From Hephaestia caeni (GTDB lineage: Bacteria > Pseudomonadota > Alphaproteobacteria > Sphingomonadales > Sphingomonadaceae), in the NCBI RefSeq assembly GCF_003550065.1, contig NZ_QXDC01000002.1, positions 599,206-663,205 on the forward strand: a stretch of 64,000 nucleotides of DNA, written 5' to 3'. Below the pieces are notes generated by a model. It had not been told where the DNA came from. It worked only from the letters and a program-made list of their open reading frames with translations, and ran no database searches. The stretch's first letter is position 1; each line of letters starts with the position of its first letter. This document shows, piece by piece, positions 16,684 to 25,193 of the stretch. The position numbers were made by a program, and so were the translations under genes.

Positions 16684-16722
16684 GCGACACCTATGTCGCA
16701 CCCCTCTCCTCCCCCTTCCCTT
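16684..16722 (-). promoter_or_regulatory. 5' leader of the GHKL gene: purine tract plus perfect hairpin
   Basis: On the minus strand: AAGGGAAGGGGGAGGAGAGG, then GCGACA-TAGG-TGTCGC, then AGAGG and the ATG at 16664. The stem is perfect and its sequence differs from the other leaders, as expected if the structure, not the sequence, is kept. Confidence 0.62.
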
Positions 16723-16734
16723 ATGCACATCGGT

Positions 16735-16941
16735 TCAGCCCGTCTCTGCGATCACGCTCGTGACGTTCTGCACCCATATGGACGAGTCCTCATCGGTCAG
16801 CCCTTCATTGGCGCGATAATGTTCGACCGCATCACGGATCGAGCGAGCGATATAGTCGAGATCGGTCTGCGTCGGTGTCGGAGGCTCATCGGCGAACGAT
16901 CCGATCTTGAGCTGGATCGAGAACGAAATCAGTGTGTCCAT
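16735..16941 (-). CDS. Small acidic protein, 68 residues
   Basis: Overlaps the end of the methyltransferase gene by 13 bases. Product MDTLISFSIQLKIGSFADEP... with a helical DLDYIARSIRDAVEHYRAN. Looks like part of the same transcript. No domain recognised. Confidence 0.5.
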   Translation of the reverse strand: MDTLISFSIQLKIGSFADEPPTPTQTDLDYIARSIRDAVEHYRANEGLTDEDSSIWVQNVTSVIAETG

Positions 16942-17579
16942 TTGTCGATGCTCCCGGTCTTATCGCGATGCAGGGTTGCCCCTGTCCGAATGCGAATGAT
17001 CTTGGTCCGCACTCTCGCCGTCGCGAAGGTATCGTCGGTGAGATGTTCAAGCGTTTCCATGTCGACGGTCTCGAAGGTGACAGGCACCAGCGCAACAAGC
17101 GTCGGGGCCTCCAAATGCCCATGCGGTCCCATCAGGTCGAGGGCTGCGGCTATATGTCTGCGAACCTGACTGAAGGGCGGATTCATGATGACGCGCGCGA
17201 ATTCCACCTTCCCTCGAACCTCCGCCGAATATTCGAGGAAACAGCGATTGATCACGGTTCCAAATTGGTAGAGCGGCGCCAGAAGCTTGGTATGGCGCTC
17301 GACCTGCACGAGCTCGCACGGGCTGTGCCCGCTTTCGATCAGGGCACGGGAGAGGCTGCCCGTCCCGGCGCTCGGCTCCAGGGTGAGATAGTCGCCGACC
17401 TCGCCGAGATAGCGCACCATGCGTGCCGCGACCTCTGGCGGCGTCACATGACATTCCGTGAATTTATCGATGGCGATGATCTCGGGCGTGGACGCGATTT
17501 CAACCTTCGCAAAATCGCTCCGAGCCTTCACGGCGATACGCAGCGGCTTGTCGGGGCGCGTGTAAACGCTGCGCTTCAT
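16929..17579 (-). CDS. Class I SAM-dependent methyltransferase, adenine-N6 type
   Basis: A 216-residue enzyme with the SAM-binding motif LEPSAGTGSLSRALIESG at about residues 93-110 and the catalytic motif MNPPFS, the NPPF form typical of N6-adenine (or N-glutamine) methyltransferases. There is no target-recognition domain, so DNA specificity is unclear; a role in protecting the element from host restriction is plausible. Its ATG overlaps the TGA of the DUF3560 gene (ATGA). The same motif pair recurs at the N-terminus of the strawberry-notch protein at 29063-33349. Confidence 0.8.
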   Translation of the reverse strand: MKRSVYTRPDKPLRIAVKARSDFAKVEIASTPEIIAIDKFTECHVTPPEVAARMVRYLGEVGDYLTLEPSAGTGSLSRALIESGHSPCELVQVERHTKLLAPLYQFGTVINRCFLEYSAEVRGKVEFARVIMNPPFSQVRRHIAAALDLMGPHGHLEAPTLVALVPVTFETVDMETLEHLTDDTFATARVRTKIIRIRTGATLHRDKTGSIDKWTH

Positions 17580-19063
17580 GCTGCGACCTCCTCTTCAATC
17601 GCTACCCGGCGCGCTTCCGCTTCGAGGGTATCGAGGTCGATCGGCAGGGGTTTGCCAGGCTTGTCGCTGAGGACAACCACCGCATCGGGCTTGTAGAATT
17701 CACCGCCGATCGTTGAGACCCGGATGCGGGCGACCGGTTCGCCGGACCGCACACGCACATGTTTCTGCCACTCCATGCGTATGCGGCTGCCATCCGCCGC
17801 GATTTCCACTGTCTTGAAAGGGGCATAATCTCCCTTTGAATTGGCGGAATAGGTGGCCTGCGTCGTCGAATACACCTCAGCGGACTTGGCGGTGTGCCCC
17901 TTGCCCCTGCAGGAGGCAGCCATGCGCAGATTCCAGATCGTCTGGAGACGCTCGGCCTGCTCCCGCGATGGGTTGACCAACGGCATCCCTTCCGGCTTGG
18001 CCGAGACACGGCGCGCCTTTTTCCCAGGCACGATGTAGCCGACCGCCTGCATGAGATCGCGCCACCCGTCGTCGTTCAGCACGAGCATGGTTTCCGATGC
18101 GATATGCGCCGGAAGCGGGACCGGGCTCTCGAGCTGGAAATATCCTGGATCGGTTGCGGTGCATTTCGGGCTCTCGGCCCCATGTTCGCGGGTGAAGGCC
18201 TGGATGATGACTGGCGTGAGATCCCCGTCATAACGGGGCACATCGCCCAGCATGGAGCGCTCGAAGGCCAGTCGGTTCAAAACATGCTCGATCCAGCGTC
18301 GGCGCGTGGGACCGTAAGCCGCGCGGGATGCACCATTTATGCACATTTGCCTGGCGTCTGCCGGCGCGATCTCCCCTTCCTGGACCTTGTGGTAGAGATC
18401 ATAGTTCGACCATGTTTCGCGGGCATTCATGTTGCCGAGCGCGTGACGTATCTGCTCATCGGTCTTGAGCTTTTCCCAGATCGCCAGCGCCGCATATGCC
18501 GCGTTGATTCCGCGCTGCAGATCGCGCAGTTCCACCAACAGGGTTTTGATCCGGTTGGCGCGGACCCGCGGATCGCCTTTCATGTTGGCGAAATGCTCCA
18601 CATCGCTGGCGCGACCGAGCCAGTAGTTTGCGGCCTTTTCGGCTTTGACGGCGGCGGTCGAGGCTGAATGCATCCGTTCCTGCGTCTTGCGCGCCTGACG
18701 CTCACTCTGATGGCCGACAAGAATAGGTTGCCCCCCATAGAATGCCTGTGAAAGTTCGTCGGCGCGGCGTGCGAAGGCGTTGGCTTGACGGTGCCGCTTG
18801 TGTGCCAGCTCATCGAGTCTTTCGGCCTTGACGGCTGCACGCTCGGCAAGTGTCATCTCTTCCGCTTCGATTTCACCGGCCAGTTCGACGGCCAGGTCCT
18901 CACGCGCCGGGGTCCACTTGGGAGCAACGAAAAGCTCCTGCCGCGGCGCCCATTTGAAGCCGGCTTCCTTGACCCGCGCATAGGTTTCGGGGTCGAGGCG
19001 TGACGATGCGTAGATGCGGATCTTGTTATCCTCGGGGCTGTAGGTTGCGGTGAAGCTGGTCAT
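17576..19063 (-). CDS. DUF3560 domain protein
   Basis: A 495-residue protein. The N-terminal 60 residues (YSPEDNKIRIYASSRLDPET, AGFKWAPRQELFVAPKW) are the short domain usual at the front of DUF3560 proteins. The DUF3560 part follows with the family hallmark GGQPILVGHQSERQARKTQE and KAANYWLGRASDVEH. The C-terminal third is beta-rich and variable. The family is frequent in alphaproteobacterial plasmid leading regions; function unknown. The gene starts the coupled set with the methyltransferase below. Confidence 0.85.
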   Translation of the reverse strand: MTSFTATYSPEDNKIRIYASSRLDPETYARVKEAGFKWAPRQELFVAPKWTPAREDLAVELAGEIEAEEMTLAERAAVKAERLDELAHKRHRQANAFARRADELSQAFYGGQPILVGHQSERQARKTQERMHSASTAAVKAEKAANYWLGRASDVEHFANMKGDPRVRANRIKTLLVELRDLQRGINAAYAALAIWEKLKTDEQIRHALGNMNARETWSNYDLYHKVQEGEIAPADARQMCINGASRAAYGPTRRRWIEHVLNRLAFERSMLGDVPRYDGDLTPVIIQAFTREHGAESPKCTATDPGYFQLESPVPLPAHIASETMLVLNDDGWRDLMQAVGYIVPGKKARRVSAKPEGMPLVNPSREQAERLQTIWNLRMAASCRGKGHTAKSAEVYSTTQATYSANSKGDYAPFKTVEIAADGSRIRMEWQKHVRVRSGEPVARIRVSTIGGEFYKPDAVVVLSDKPGKPLPIDLDTLEAEARRVAIEEEVAA

Positions 19064-19080
19064 GGAACATCCTTTCGATG

Positions 19081-19101
19081 CCCCTGCCCTGTGCGCAGGG
19101 G
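19081..19101 (-). promoter_or_regulatory. Leader hairpin of the DUF3560 gene
   Basis: Seven-base-pair stem CCCCTGC/GCAGGGG, 18 bases before the ATG at 19063, with AAGGAT between as the ribosome site. No clear purine tract upstream. Confidence 0.5.
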
Positions 19102-19214
19102 ACAGGTGATGCGCGACACCGAGGCGGGATCGGTGCCTGAAATGGGTCGGTGGGTTCAGGGCGCGCCGGACGACGAAAACGGGCCCAAACGAGGCTCCAG
19201 GTCCTCAATGGCGA

Positions 19215-19694
19215 TCAGGAAAGTCGTATCGCCTTCTCGGCAGGGGTTTCGATATGGACATAGCGCTTCCCGCCACTGCGACGTTTGCGAATGCGGCCGT
19301 CCGCAAATGCGTCGGCCCAGCGCCTCGCTTCGGCTGCGCGAGCGCCATCGGCGCATTCGTCGGCCTGTTCAAAAATCGCATAAGCCAGAGCGTACTGCTC
19401 GCGCTCCGGAAGGCTGAGAAGCGCCGCAGCAATTGGTAACGCACTCTCGTAAAACTCGATCGCGAAGCGACCGCGTCCGTGATGCATCAAAATGGCCATT
19501 CGGCCCTTGCTGCCGATACCCGTTGGTCGTGCTATCCTGACATCGTGCGATGCATAGGTGATCGACACGTTCGAGCCTTCCGGTTCATGGCGCCGAAATA
19601 CGCGATCGTCTCGGGAAGGAAGCGGATGGGCGAGAACCTCATAGGCATCAAAGTTCTCGACCTTGCGAATGTGATTGTGTCCGATAACGCTCAT
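19215..19694 (-). CDS. Hypothetical protein, 159 residues
   Basis: Starts MSVIGHNHIRKVENFDAYEV with GAAGGAGAA upstream. Central beta-rich region and a C-terminal helical, basic segment ending in RKRRSGGKRYVHIETPAEKA. No domain recognised. The leader has a perfect seven-base-pair hairpin at 19715-19737. Confidence 0.58.
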   Translation of the reverse strand: MSVIGHNHIRKVENFDAYEVLAHPLPSRDDRVFRRHEPEGSNVSITYASHDVRIARPTGIGSKGRMAILMHHGRGRFAIEFYESALPIAAALLSLPEREQYALAYAIFEQADECADGARAAEARRWADAFADGRIRKRRSGGKRYVHIETPAEKAIRLS

Positions 19695-19714
19695 ATGCGC
19701 AATTCTCCTTCGCC

Positions 19715-19737
19715 CGCTCCGCAGTGTGGGCGGAGCG
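19715..19737 (-). promoter_or_regulatory. Leader hairpin CGCTCCG / CGGAGCG
   Basis: Perfect seven-base-pair stem with a nine-base loop, 20 bases before the ATG at 19694, immediately followed by GGCGAAGGAG. Closely parallels the other leaders in position but has no strong purine tract before it. Confidence 0.55.
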
Positions 19738-19816
19738 GTTAGGTGTTTGTCTGACAGGCTGTGTCGGTTGCGCCGCCTCCCCGGATGGCAATCTGGATCA
19801 GGGAAACGGACCTCGC

Positions 19817-20155
19817 CTATAGATTGGCGGGGATGGCCCTATCCGGCTTGATGGCCGGATGGCCGGGTTCGGACCAGTCGATGTGGCGGACAATCCAGCC
19901 AGGCACGAAATCCCAATCGAAACTCATGAGATAATCGTCGGCAATCTTGGTCCAGGCCGCGTCGACAGCATCGGTCCACCCAATAACGATCATTCGCATG
20001 GTGGCGGTGCCGGCCGCCTCAAAGGAGGCGCGAATATGTAGTGCAAGCTCCATAGTGTCGGGATTGCCGACCGGATTGTCCCGCAGGTCCAGCACGGCTT
20101 CCCAGAGGCAGGCCGCGGTTTCGAGCGCCAGGGCGGGAGCGGAAGTCTCAGGCAT
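19817..20155 (-). CDS. Hypothetical protein, 112 residues
   Basis: Starts MPETSAPALALETAACLWEA after AAGGAATTCC. Amphipathic helices, then a Trp-rich end (FDWDFVPGWIVRHIDW). No domain recognised. Same minus-strand run. Confidence 0.5.
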   Translation of the reverse strand: MPETSAPALALETAACLWEAVLDLRDNPVGNPDTMELALHIRASFEAAGTATMRMIVIGWTDAVDAAWTKIADDYLMSFDWDFVPGWIVRHIDWSEPGHPAIKPDRAIPANL

Positions 20156-20185
20156 GGAGGAATTCCTTTCAGGTCCTGGACGATG

Positions 20186-20647
20186 TCATGCCGCGCGCCG
20201 CTCGCAATCCTGGCGGAGACCAAGATCGAAGGCGGTCAGGATATCGAAGATCGGTCCGAGGCGATCATATGCTCCGGTCAGATCGTCAATATCCGTCATG
20301 GTACAGGCATCACCCGGATCATGATCGAGCGTGAAGACCGGGCGGAGAAAGTCGGCGGTCATTTCCGGGAAGATGATCCGCACGATCAGTGTCTCGATGC
20401 GCCTGGCGAGCGCGCCGAGCCGAAGTCCCAAAGCGTCGCGCGCTGCGGAGTTCAGTTCAAAATAGCGATCCGGCGCGATAACCGGAGCGATGCGAAGGCA
20501 GGGAACACGACCGGCAACGGCAGGCGCCTTGATGACGCAGACCCGCTTGCGCCGCACCTCGTCGATGGCGTCGGCGGAAACGAGAGCGCGATATTCATAG
20601 TGGGGCAGCGTCCCCGCGATGCGGGAACGGGTGACAATGATTTCCAT
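20186..20647 (-). CDS. Hypothetical protein, 153 residues
   Basis: Starts MEIIVTRSRIAGTLPHYEYR after GAGGGAGACC. Mixed alpha/beta composition, acidic C-terminus. The stop of the upstream gene lies 12 bases before, so the two are almost certainly cotranscribed. No domain recognised. Confidence 0.55.
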   Translation of the reverse strand: MEIIVTRSRIAGTLPHYEYRALVSADAIDEVRRKRVCVIKAPAVAGRVPCLRIAPVIAPDRYFELNSAARDALGLRLGALARRIETLIVRIIFPEMTADFLRPVFTLDHDPGDACTMTDIDDLTGAYDRLGPIFDILTAFDLGLRQDCERRAA

Positions 20648-20659
20648 GGCGGGTCTCCC

Positions 20660-21310
20660 TCAGGCAACCAGTCGGCTTGTGGCGGCATCCGATTGGGGAA
20701 GATGCAGTTCGCGGCGGATGCGCGTGGCAAATCGCGCCGGTTGAAGGACCAGATCGTGAACTGAAGCCCAGTGGTTGCGATCGCCGACATAGTCTTTGCG
20801 GCCGCTGACCTTGCGGAACATCACCTCGCGGCCTGCGCCCATGCAACCGAGACTGAGCTGGACGTAGATATTTTCACCGTGAAGCGTGACCTCGCCCGAG
20901 ACGGCGACACCCCCGCGTTGCGACGTTAGGGAGTAGCTATCCTCGGCGAGGCCCAGTGCGTCGGCAAGCGCCCGCAACGCCTTCCTACCGTCCGAATGGA
21001 ATAGCTTCTTGGCGCGCTCGTCATAGGCGACACCTTTGTGGGCCAACGCGATCAGGGCAGGCTTGCGCCGAAGATCGGCGATAGCATCCATGCAGGAACG
21101 ACGCAGTTCGATGTTGGGACGATCGATCTGGCTGGCGATGGCACCAAGATGGCGCGCGAGCAGAATTACCGCGGGATCGCTCTCATGAGCACATCCCGCA
21201 TTTCGGCAGTCCTCAATGGCGGCGTTGAGCGCGTAGAGGGAGTTGGGCAGCGTGGTCAGTGCCGAGGGATCCAGAGCCTGCTGGTGTCGAAAGGCTATGT
21301 CGTAGGACAT
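20660..21310 (-). CDS. Hypothetical protein, 216 residues
   Basis: Starts MSYDIAFRHQQALDPSALTT. The N-terminal half is helical with LALGLAEDSYSLTS-like spacing, the C-terminal half a beta sheet (GGVAVSGEVTLHGENIYVQL, REVMFRKVSGRKDY). No domain recognised. The leader has both a purine tract and a hairpin. Confidence 0.58.
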   Translation of the reverse strand: MSYDIAFRHQQALDPSALTTLPNSLYALNAAIEDCRNAGCAHESDPAVILLARHLGAIASQIDRPNIELRRSCMDAIADLRRKPALIALAHKGVAYDERAKKLFHSDGRKALRALADALGLAEDSYSLTSQRGGVAVSGEVTLHGENIYVQLSLGCMGAGREVMFRKVSGRKDYVGDRNHWASVHDLVLQPARFATRIRRELHLPQSDAATSRLVA

Positions 21311-21330
21311 GGGGATTTCTCCTGAGGACC

Positions 21331-21375
21331 GAGCGCATCTTCACGCTCACCTCAACCCCTCCCCCTTTTCTCCAA
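21331..21375 (-). promoter_or_regulatory. 5' leader: purine tract plus GAGCG/CGCTC hairpin
   Basis: On the minus strand: GGAGAAAAGGGGGAGGGG, a short gap, GAGCG-TGAAGATG-CGCTC, then TCAGGAG and the ATG at 21310. Confidence 0.58.
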
Positions 21376-21383
21376 GCAGACGG

Positions 21384-22079
21384 TCACCACTCAAAACATG
21401 GAAGCCGATCCGAAGCGGGGGCATCGCGGTCCAGGACCAGGTAGCTGCAACCTTTGTTTTGCGCGAATGCCAGGACATCAAGAAGATCGCCCGGGAGTTC
21501 CGCCTCATTATCAATCGAAGACGGGAGGGTGGCGATAAACCAGCCATAATGGGTATCAGCGATACTGATGGGGCGATCAGAGGGATCGCGCGTCAGCCAT
21601 TTGTCGAGCCTCAGCGTCGTTGGCCATGAAATATGGGATGAGGATAAGGCTAGATAGTTGCCCATCTCAAGCTTGTCGGCATCATAGCCAAGGTCGGGAT
21701 CGACCCATTCCATATGACTGACAAGACGGTCTTCCGGATGGTGATTGAAATAATCCCGCACCACGATCGCCGGATCGAGCTGCGCGGGATCGCGGTCTTC
21801 ATTGATCTCACTCCATTGCGATCGGCAATAGACCGCGACTTGGGCCAGCAGCCCCTCATGACTGACCGCAGCGACGAGGCTGGTTCCCTGCCCATGGCCG
21901 ATCAGCGCGACATGGATCGGAATGGACCAGGGGACCGGAGTCTGGCTGATCCTTGAAATGGCGACGTCGAGATCCGCTATGATCGCCGCAACGTCGCTCG
22001 ATCCATTTGCATGAGGTGCTAGCGCTGCTTTAGCCCGTGCCAGCAACGCAAGGTGTTCGGACCGGATGTGATCTGCCAT
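21384..22079 (-). CDS. Protein with C-terminal DUF5983 domain
   Basis: A 231-residue protein. The C-terminal 95 residues fit DUF5983: NYLALSSSHISWPTTLRLDK, then TDRDP-like spacing, HYGWFIATLP, LPGDLLDVLAFAQNKGCSYL and VLDRDAPASDRLPCFEW. The N-terminal half is separate (IHVALIGHGQGTSLVAAVSH, VAVYCRSQW) and unassigned. DUF5983 is common beside DUF932 and ParB-like genes of conjugative elements, as here. Function unknown. Confidence 0.68.
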   Translation of the reverse strand: MADHIRSEHLALLARAKAALAPHANGSSDVAAIIADLDVAISRISQTPVPWSIPIHVALIGHGQGTSLVAAVSHEGLLAQVAVYCRSQWSEINEDRDPAQLDPAIVVRDYFNHHPEDRLVSHMEWVDPDLGYDADKLEMGNYLALSSSHISWPTTLRLDKWLTRDPSDRPISIADTHYGWFIATLPSSIDNEAELPGDLLDVLAFAQNKGCSYLVLDRDAPASDRLPCFEW

Positions 22080-22236
22080 GGGAATATCCTTGCCGGTTAA
22101 GAGTGCAGTGGGTTTGGGATGATCGTTCCGCGATCACGAAGCATCGGTGTCGGGAATGCGCGCGGGTGCGTAGAAACCTGCTTGCGGCGGAAGAGATGCC
22201 GAGCGGTGACGTGCGAGACGGAATCCCTGAAGCCGA

Positions 22237-23370
22237 TCAGCGGTGACGTGCGTCCTTGAGAGCAAGCAGGGTTCCGAAGCGGGCGCGCACGTCCGCCCCG
22301 GTCGGATAGAGGTTTTGCAAGCCATGCCGGCGCAGGATCGTCGACCTTACCGTTGCGATCTGTGCGGCTTCGTCAGATGTGGGAACACACGGCGGCCATC
22401 CTTTTACGAACCGCAGGTGAGGCGGCATGCTACTCTCAAGGCGTCGGCGCTCACCGGCATCGATTTTGGATTGGTGGATCGTGCGTAGCAGTGACGGTTG
22501 CAGGAGCTGCGGTGCCACATCGGCCAGCCAGCGCCCCGGCTGGAAAGAAAATGTAGAATCCGCCTCAATCGCGACAAGATGACGATAAAGGTCCAGATTG
22601 CCGGGTGCGCAGGTTGACGCGGCTATGTCGGAGAGCGACGCCAGAACGCAGAAGGCACAGGACAGTCGGCCAGCACCATAGCGGGCATAGGCTTCATGGA
22701 GCGGAAGATTGTGCGCAACATGGGCTGCAAAAACCTGGGCGGCAGTCCAGTGGACCAGTGGATGCCAACTGATCATGTGCGTGCCGGCCCGGTTACCGGG
22801 CTTGGCAAAGCGGTGATCCTCTCGCGAGACCGGCGTAAATCGCCGCGTGACACTTTCTTCGCGGCGTAGTCCGATGACGGAAACGATGGTCTCGCCTCTA
22901 AACCGTCTGGCGAGTTCCGGGCCGATCTGGGTTGCCTTCATTTCACTCTGGCAAAAACGGAGACTTGCGCTCGACCAGGGACCGATGAGATTATAGGTTT
23001 CGAGCGCTTCGTAGCGTGCTTTGCCGCTTTCGAAGCGCTGCTCCCAGCGCGCCACCATATCGCCGGCTGGTCGGCGAACGACCGCGAGGGGCACGTCTAG
23101 CCGGGCGGCGATCTCTTCGACCATAGCCGGGGTTGAACGCCACTCAGCGCGACCGAGGTCGGCGTGGATGGCAATGCGACGATCGCGGGGGTGACCGAGC
23201 CGGTCGAGCAAGGACATCGCGGCCCATGCGGAGAGTGTCGAGTCCTTCCCACCTGACAGGCTGAAGGCAAACCAGGCCTTTTGTTCTACCGCGGAGAGGA
23301 TGACAGAATCGAAGGCAACGGGAATATCCTGACTGGTGATGAGTTGTGAAGCGGAATTTGGAAGGGACAT
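22237..23370 (-). CDS. Phosphoadenosine-phosphosulfate-reductase-like PP-loop protein
   Basis: A 377-residue protein with a canonical PP-loop, FSLSGGKDSTLSAW, at residues 37-50, followed by IHADLGRAEW, the IGLRREESVTRRF segment, WHPLVHWTAAQVFAA and a Cys-containing LSCAFCVLASLSD. These are hallmarks of the PAPS reductase/3'-phosphoadenylylsulfate family as found on phages and plasmids. The true substrate could be a nucleobase, tRNA or sulfur donor; no sulfate-assimilation genes are nearby. Start at ATG 23370 after CAGGAGC; the leader has a purine tract and hairpin. It is unlike the other PP-loop protein at 12046-13077 outside the motif. Confidence 0.8.
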   Translation of the reverse strand: MSLPNSASQLITSQDIPVAFDSVILSAVEQKAWFAFSLSGGKDSTLSAWAAMSLLDRLGHPRDRRIAIHADLGRAEWRSTPAMVEEIAARLDVPLAVVRRPAGDMVARWEQRFESGKARYEALETYNLIGPWSSASLRFCQSEMKATQIGPELARRFRGETIVSVIGLRREESVTRRFTPVSREDHRFAKPGNRAGTHMISWHPLVHWTAAQVFAAHVAHNLPLHEAYARYGAGRLSCAFCVLASLSDIAASTCAPGNLDLYRHLVAIEADSTFSFQPGRWLADVAPQLLQPSLLRTIHQSKIDAGERRRLESSMPPHLRFVKGWPPCVPTSDEAAQIATVRSTILRRHGLQNLYPTGADVRARFGTLLALKDARHR

Positions 23371-23385
23371 GAGAAGCTCCTGACC

Positions 23386-23426
23386 GCTCCGACAATGGAG
23401 CATCTCCTCAATCCCTCTTCCCTTCA
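23386..23426 (-). promoter_or_regulatory. 5' leader of the PAPS-reductase-like gene
   Basis: On the minus strand: CTGAAGGGAAGAGGGATTGA, then GCTCC-ATTGTC-GGAGC, then TCAGGAG and the ATG at 23370. The hairpin sequence and the TCAGGAG resemble those before the gene at 25007. Confidence 0.62.
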
Positions 23427-23615
23427 GCCCGATGCTCGCCGGGCATGGTCCTGTTCGAGCGACCAGCTATCGCGCCAGCCCGGATCACTAAACGCCGGCG
23501 CGTCGCTCTCACTCTGTTTGTCGATTGCGGACTGAATATCGGGAGCGTCGACGGTGACGGTGATCACGCGCTCGACCCGAAATATCTGCACGATGGAAAT
23601 GCGGTGCGGCTTCAT
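23424..23615 (-). CDS. Small beta-strand protein, 63 residues
   Basis: ATG overlaps the TGA of the gene above (ATGA). The segment IVQIFRVERVITVTVDAPD followed by IQSAIDKQSE has the same strand-strand-helix plan as the neighbouring protein (VHVYAVIRIKVEVDADDH then RSAMEAADE), so the two look like diverged tandem paralogues. Confidence 0.55.
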   Translation of the reverse strand: MKPHRISIVQIFRVERVITVTVDAPDIQSAIDKQSESDAPAFSDPGWRDSWSLEQDHARRASG

Positions 23616-23929
23616 GATCTGGCGCCTTCAGGTTCGTGGTCGGGCCCGTAGCTACGGGAGCGGGCGAATTCGGTGTCTCCAGCTTCATCGACCAGATAGC
23701 CTGTGATCTCGTCGGCGTAGTCGATGTCCAATATGGTCGGCGATGCCGCTGTCAGCCGAAGGGGAAGGCCATGTGCGAACAACAGTTCGTCGGCCGCCTC
23801 CATCGCCGATCGATGGTCGTCAGCATCGACTTCCACTTTGATGCGGATCACGGCGTAGACGTGAACGAAGTGGCGTTGATCGGCGGCGCCAGGCGTTTCG
23901 TTGACTTTCTGTCTATCGGTTTTGGTCAT
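23612..23929 (-). CDS. Small hypothetical protein, 105 residues, paralogue of its neighbour
   Basis: Starts MTKTDRQKVNETPG after AAGGACGAAG. Two beta strands (VYAVIRIKVEVDA) and a helix, then an acidic tail. Coupled to the 63-residue gene below. Function unknown. Confidence 0.58.
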   Translation of the reverse strand: MTKTDRQKVNETPGAADQRHFVHVYAVIRIKVEVDADDHRSAMEAADELLFAHGLPLRLTAASPTILDIDYADEITGYLVDEAGDTEFARSRSYGPDHEPEGARS

Positions 23930-24074
23930 GCTTCGTCCTTTCCACTGCCCTGCGGGAGCGACGCGGGATCTGGGTGGACTTGGAGTGCGGAGTGCATGGA
24001 TGATCTTTTCAAAAGCACGAAACCCGGCGCGATGGCCGGGCTCCGTGCGGATGATCGATAGGATGGGAAGCAGA

Positions 24075-24269
24075 TCAGTCGCGCAGTTCTCCTGCCGCTA
24101 TATCGGCAATCCAGGAGGCAGCTTCCTCGAAGTCCGCATCCTGATCATCGACGAGTGCAGCGACCTCGACCGCGGCCGTGCGGCCAAGCTGACCAAGACG
24201 TTGGATGGCGGCAAGCAGGACTGGTGCGAGTTCCTTCGGTTCGGCGGTGCTGAGGTCAGGAATCATCAT
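24075..24269 (-). CDS. Small acidic protein, 64 residues
   Basis: Two possible ATGs, 24269 and 24266, after CTGGAG. Helical, Ala/Asp/Glu-rich (FEEAASWIADIAAGELRD). No domain recognised. The 260 bases upstream hold no gene. Confidence 0.45.
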   Translation of the reverse strand: MMIPDLSTAEPKELAPVLLAAIQRLGQLGRTAAVEVAALVDDQDADFEEAASWIADIAAGELRD

Positions 24270-24530
24270 ACAATTTACTCCAGATTAGAAAGAGGTCGGT
24301 AATCGGCCGGCAATATCGGCCAGCGCTCCGATGCGCCCGACCACGCGCAACGGAAACCAATGACATCAGCCATGGGGCGCTCGGTCGCCCGTCCCCGACC
24401 GCGGCGCGCCCTCGTTTTCTGGTTGAATGAAGGCTCTCGCGGCCGCTTGAGGATCTGCTTCGCTCATCGCCGGAATAGTCAAAATACTGCCGTAACCGGA
24501 ATTACACGGCGGCGTTAAGCTGAAGGGCCG

Positions 24531-25007
24531 TCAAGGTGCGGCAAGCAGCATGTCGAGCGCCCTTGCAAACACCTCGTCGCTCGCGCCGTTGACTATAACT
24601 GCGTCGGGATTGGTAGCGCGCACCGCACGGGCGATGGTCTCGAGGGGGCGCTTGCGTAGCGGATATTTGAGGATGCTGTTTTGCTCAATCGTGATCAGGT
24701 TTGTGCGGAGCAAGCGCACGAGCCGCCGTCGCTCGAGTTCTCGCGCAAGCAGGTCACTCACCTCAATCTCGAGATCGTGATCGCAGGCTATATCTCCCAG
24801 GGAGCGCAGCGGGCGGTTCGCCTTGAGCCAGCCATCGACCTCAGCTTCTGTCCACCGTCCAACACGGTGATAGAAATCAGCCCCACCCGTCCCCTGGTTG
24901 CGTGCGTGAAAGGCCAATTTGCCATCAATCCAGATTTCGGCGGTATAGGCCGCAGTTTCCTGTGACAAAGCGGCGTTATAGCTGATCCTGCGTAGTTCGA
25001 TTTTCAT
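24531..25007 (-). CDS. Hypothetical protein, 158 residues
   Basis: Starts MKIELRRISYNAALSQETAA. N-terminal beta sheet (YTAEIWIDGKLAFHARNQG), a helix-rich middle with LLARELERRRLVRLLRTNLI and a C-terminal IVNGASDEVFARALD. Start fixed by TCAGGAG. No domain recognised. The leader shows the purine tract and a hairpin. Confidence 0.58.
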   Translation of the reverse strand: MKIELRRISYNAALSQETAAYTAEIWIDGKLAFHARNQGTGGADFYHRVGRWTEAEVDGWLKANRPLRSLGDIACDHDLEIEVSDLLARELERRRLVRLLRTNLITIEQNSILKYPLRKRPLETIARAVRATNPDAVIVNGASDEVFARALDMLLAAP

Positions 25008-25022
25008 GGGAGAACTCCTGAC

Positions 25023-25068
25023 TGCTCCAAAATGGCAGCACTCTCCCCCGTCCCTTCTCTCCTCCTCT
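25023..25068 (-). promoter_or_regulatory. 5' leader: purine tract plus TGCTGCC/GGAGCA hairpin
   Basis: On the minus strand: GAGGAGGAGAGAAGGGACGG, GGGAGAG, then TGCTGCC-ATTTT-GGAGCA (one bulge), TCAGGAG and the ATG at 25007. Confidence 0.55.
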
Positions 25069-25193
25069 CGTTGGGCCGAATTCGGATCGTCCGGGCCTGA
25101 TAACGCGCAACCCTATGTCCTCAATCGAGCTTTCGGCGTCGACCAATCTGGTTGATCGTCGATCGGGCGCGGAGGAGAAAGTCGGCTCAAAGC

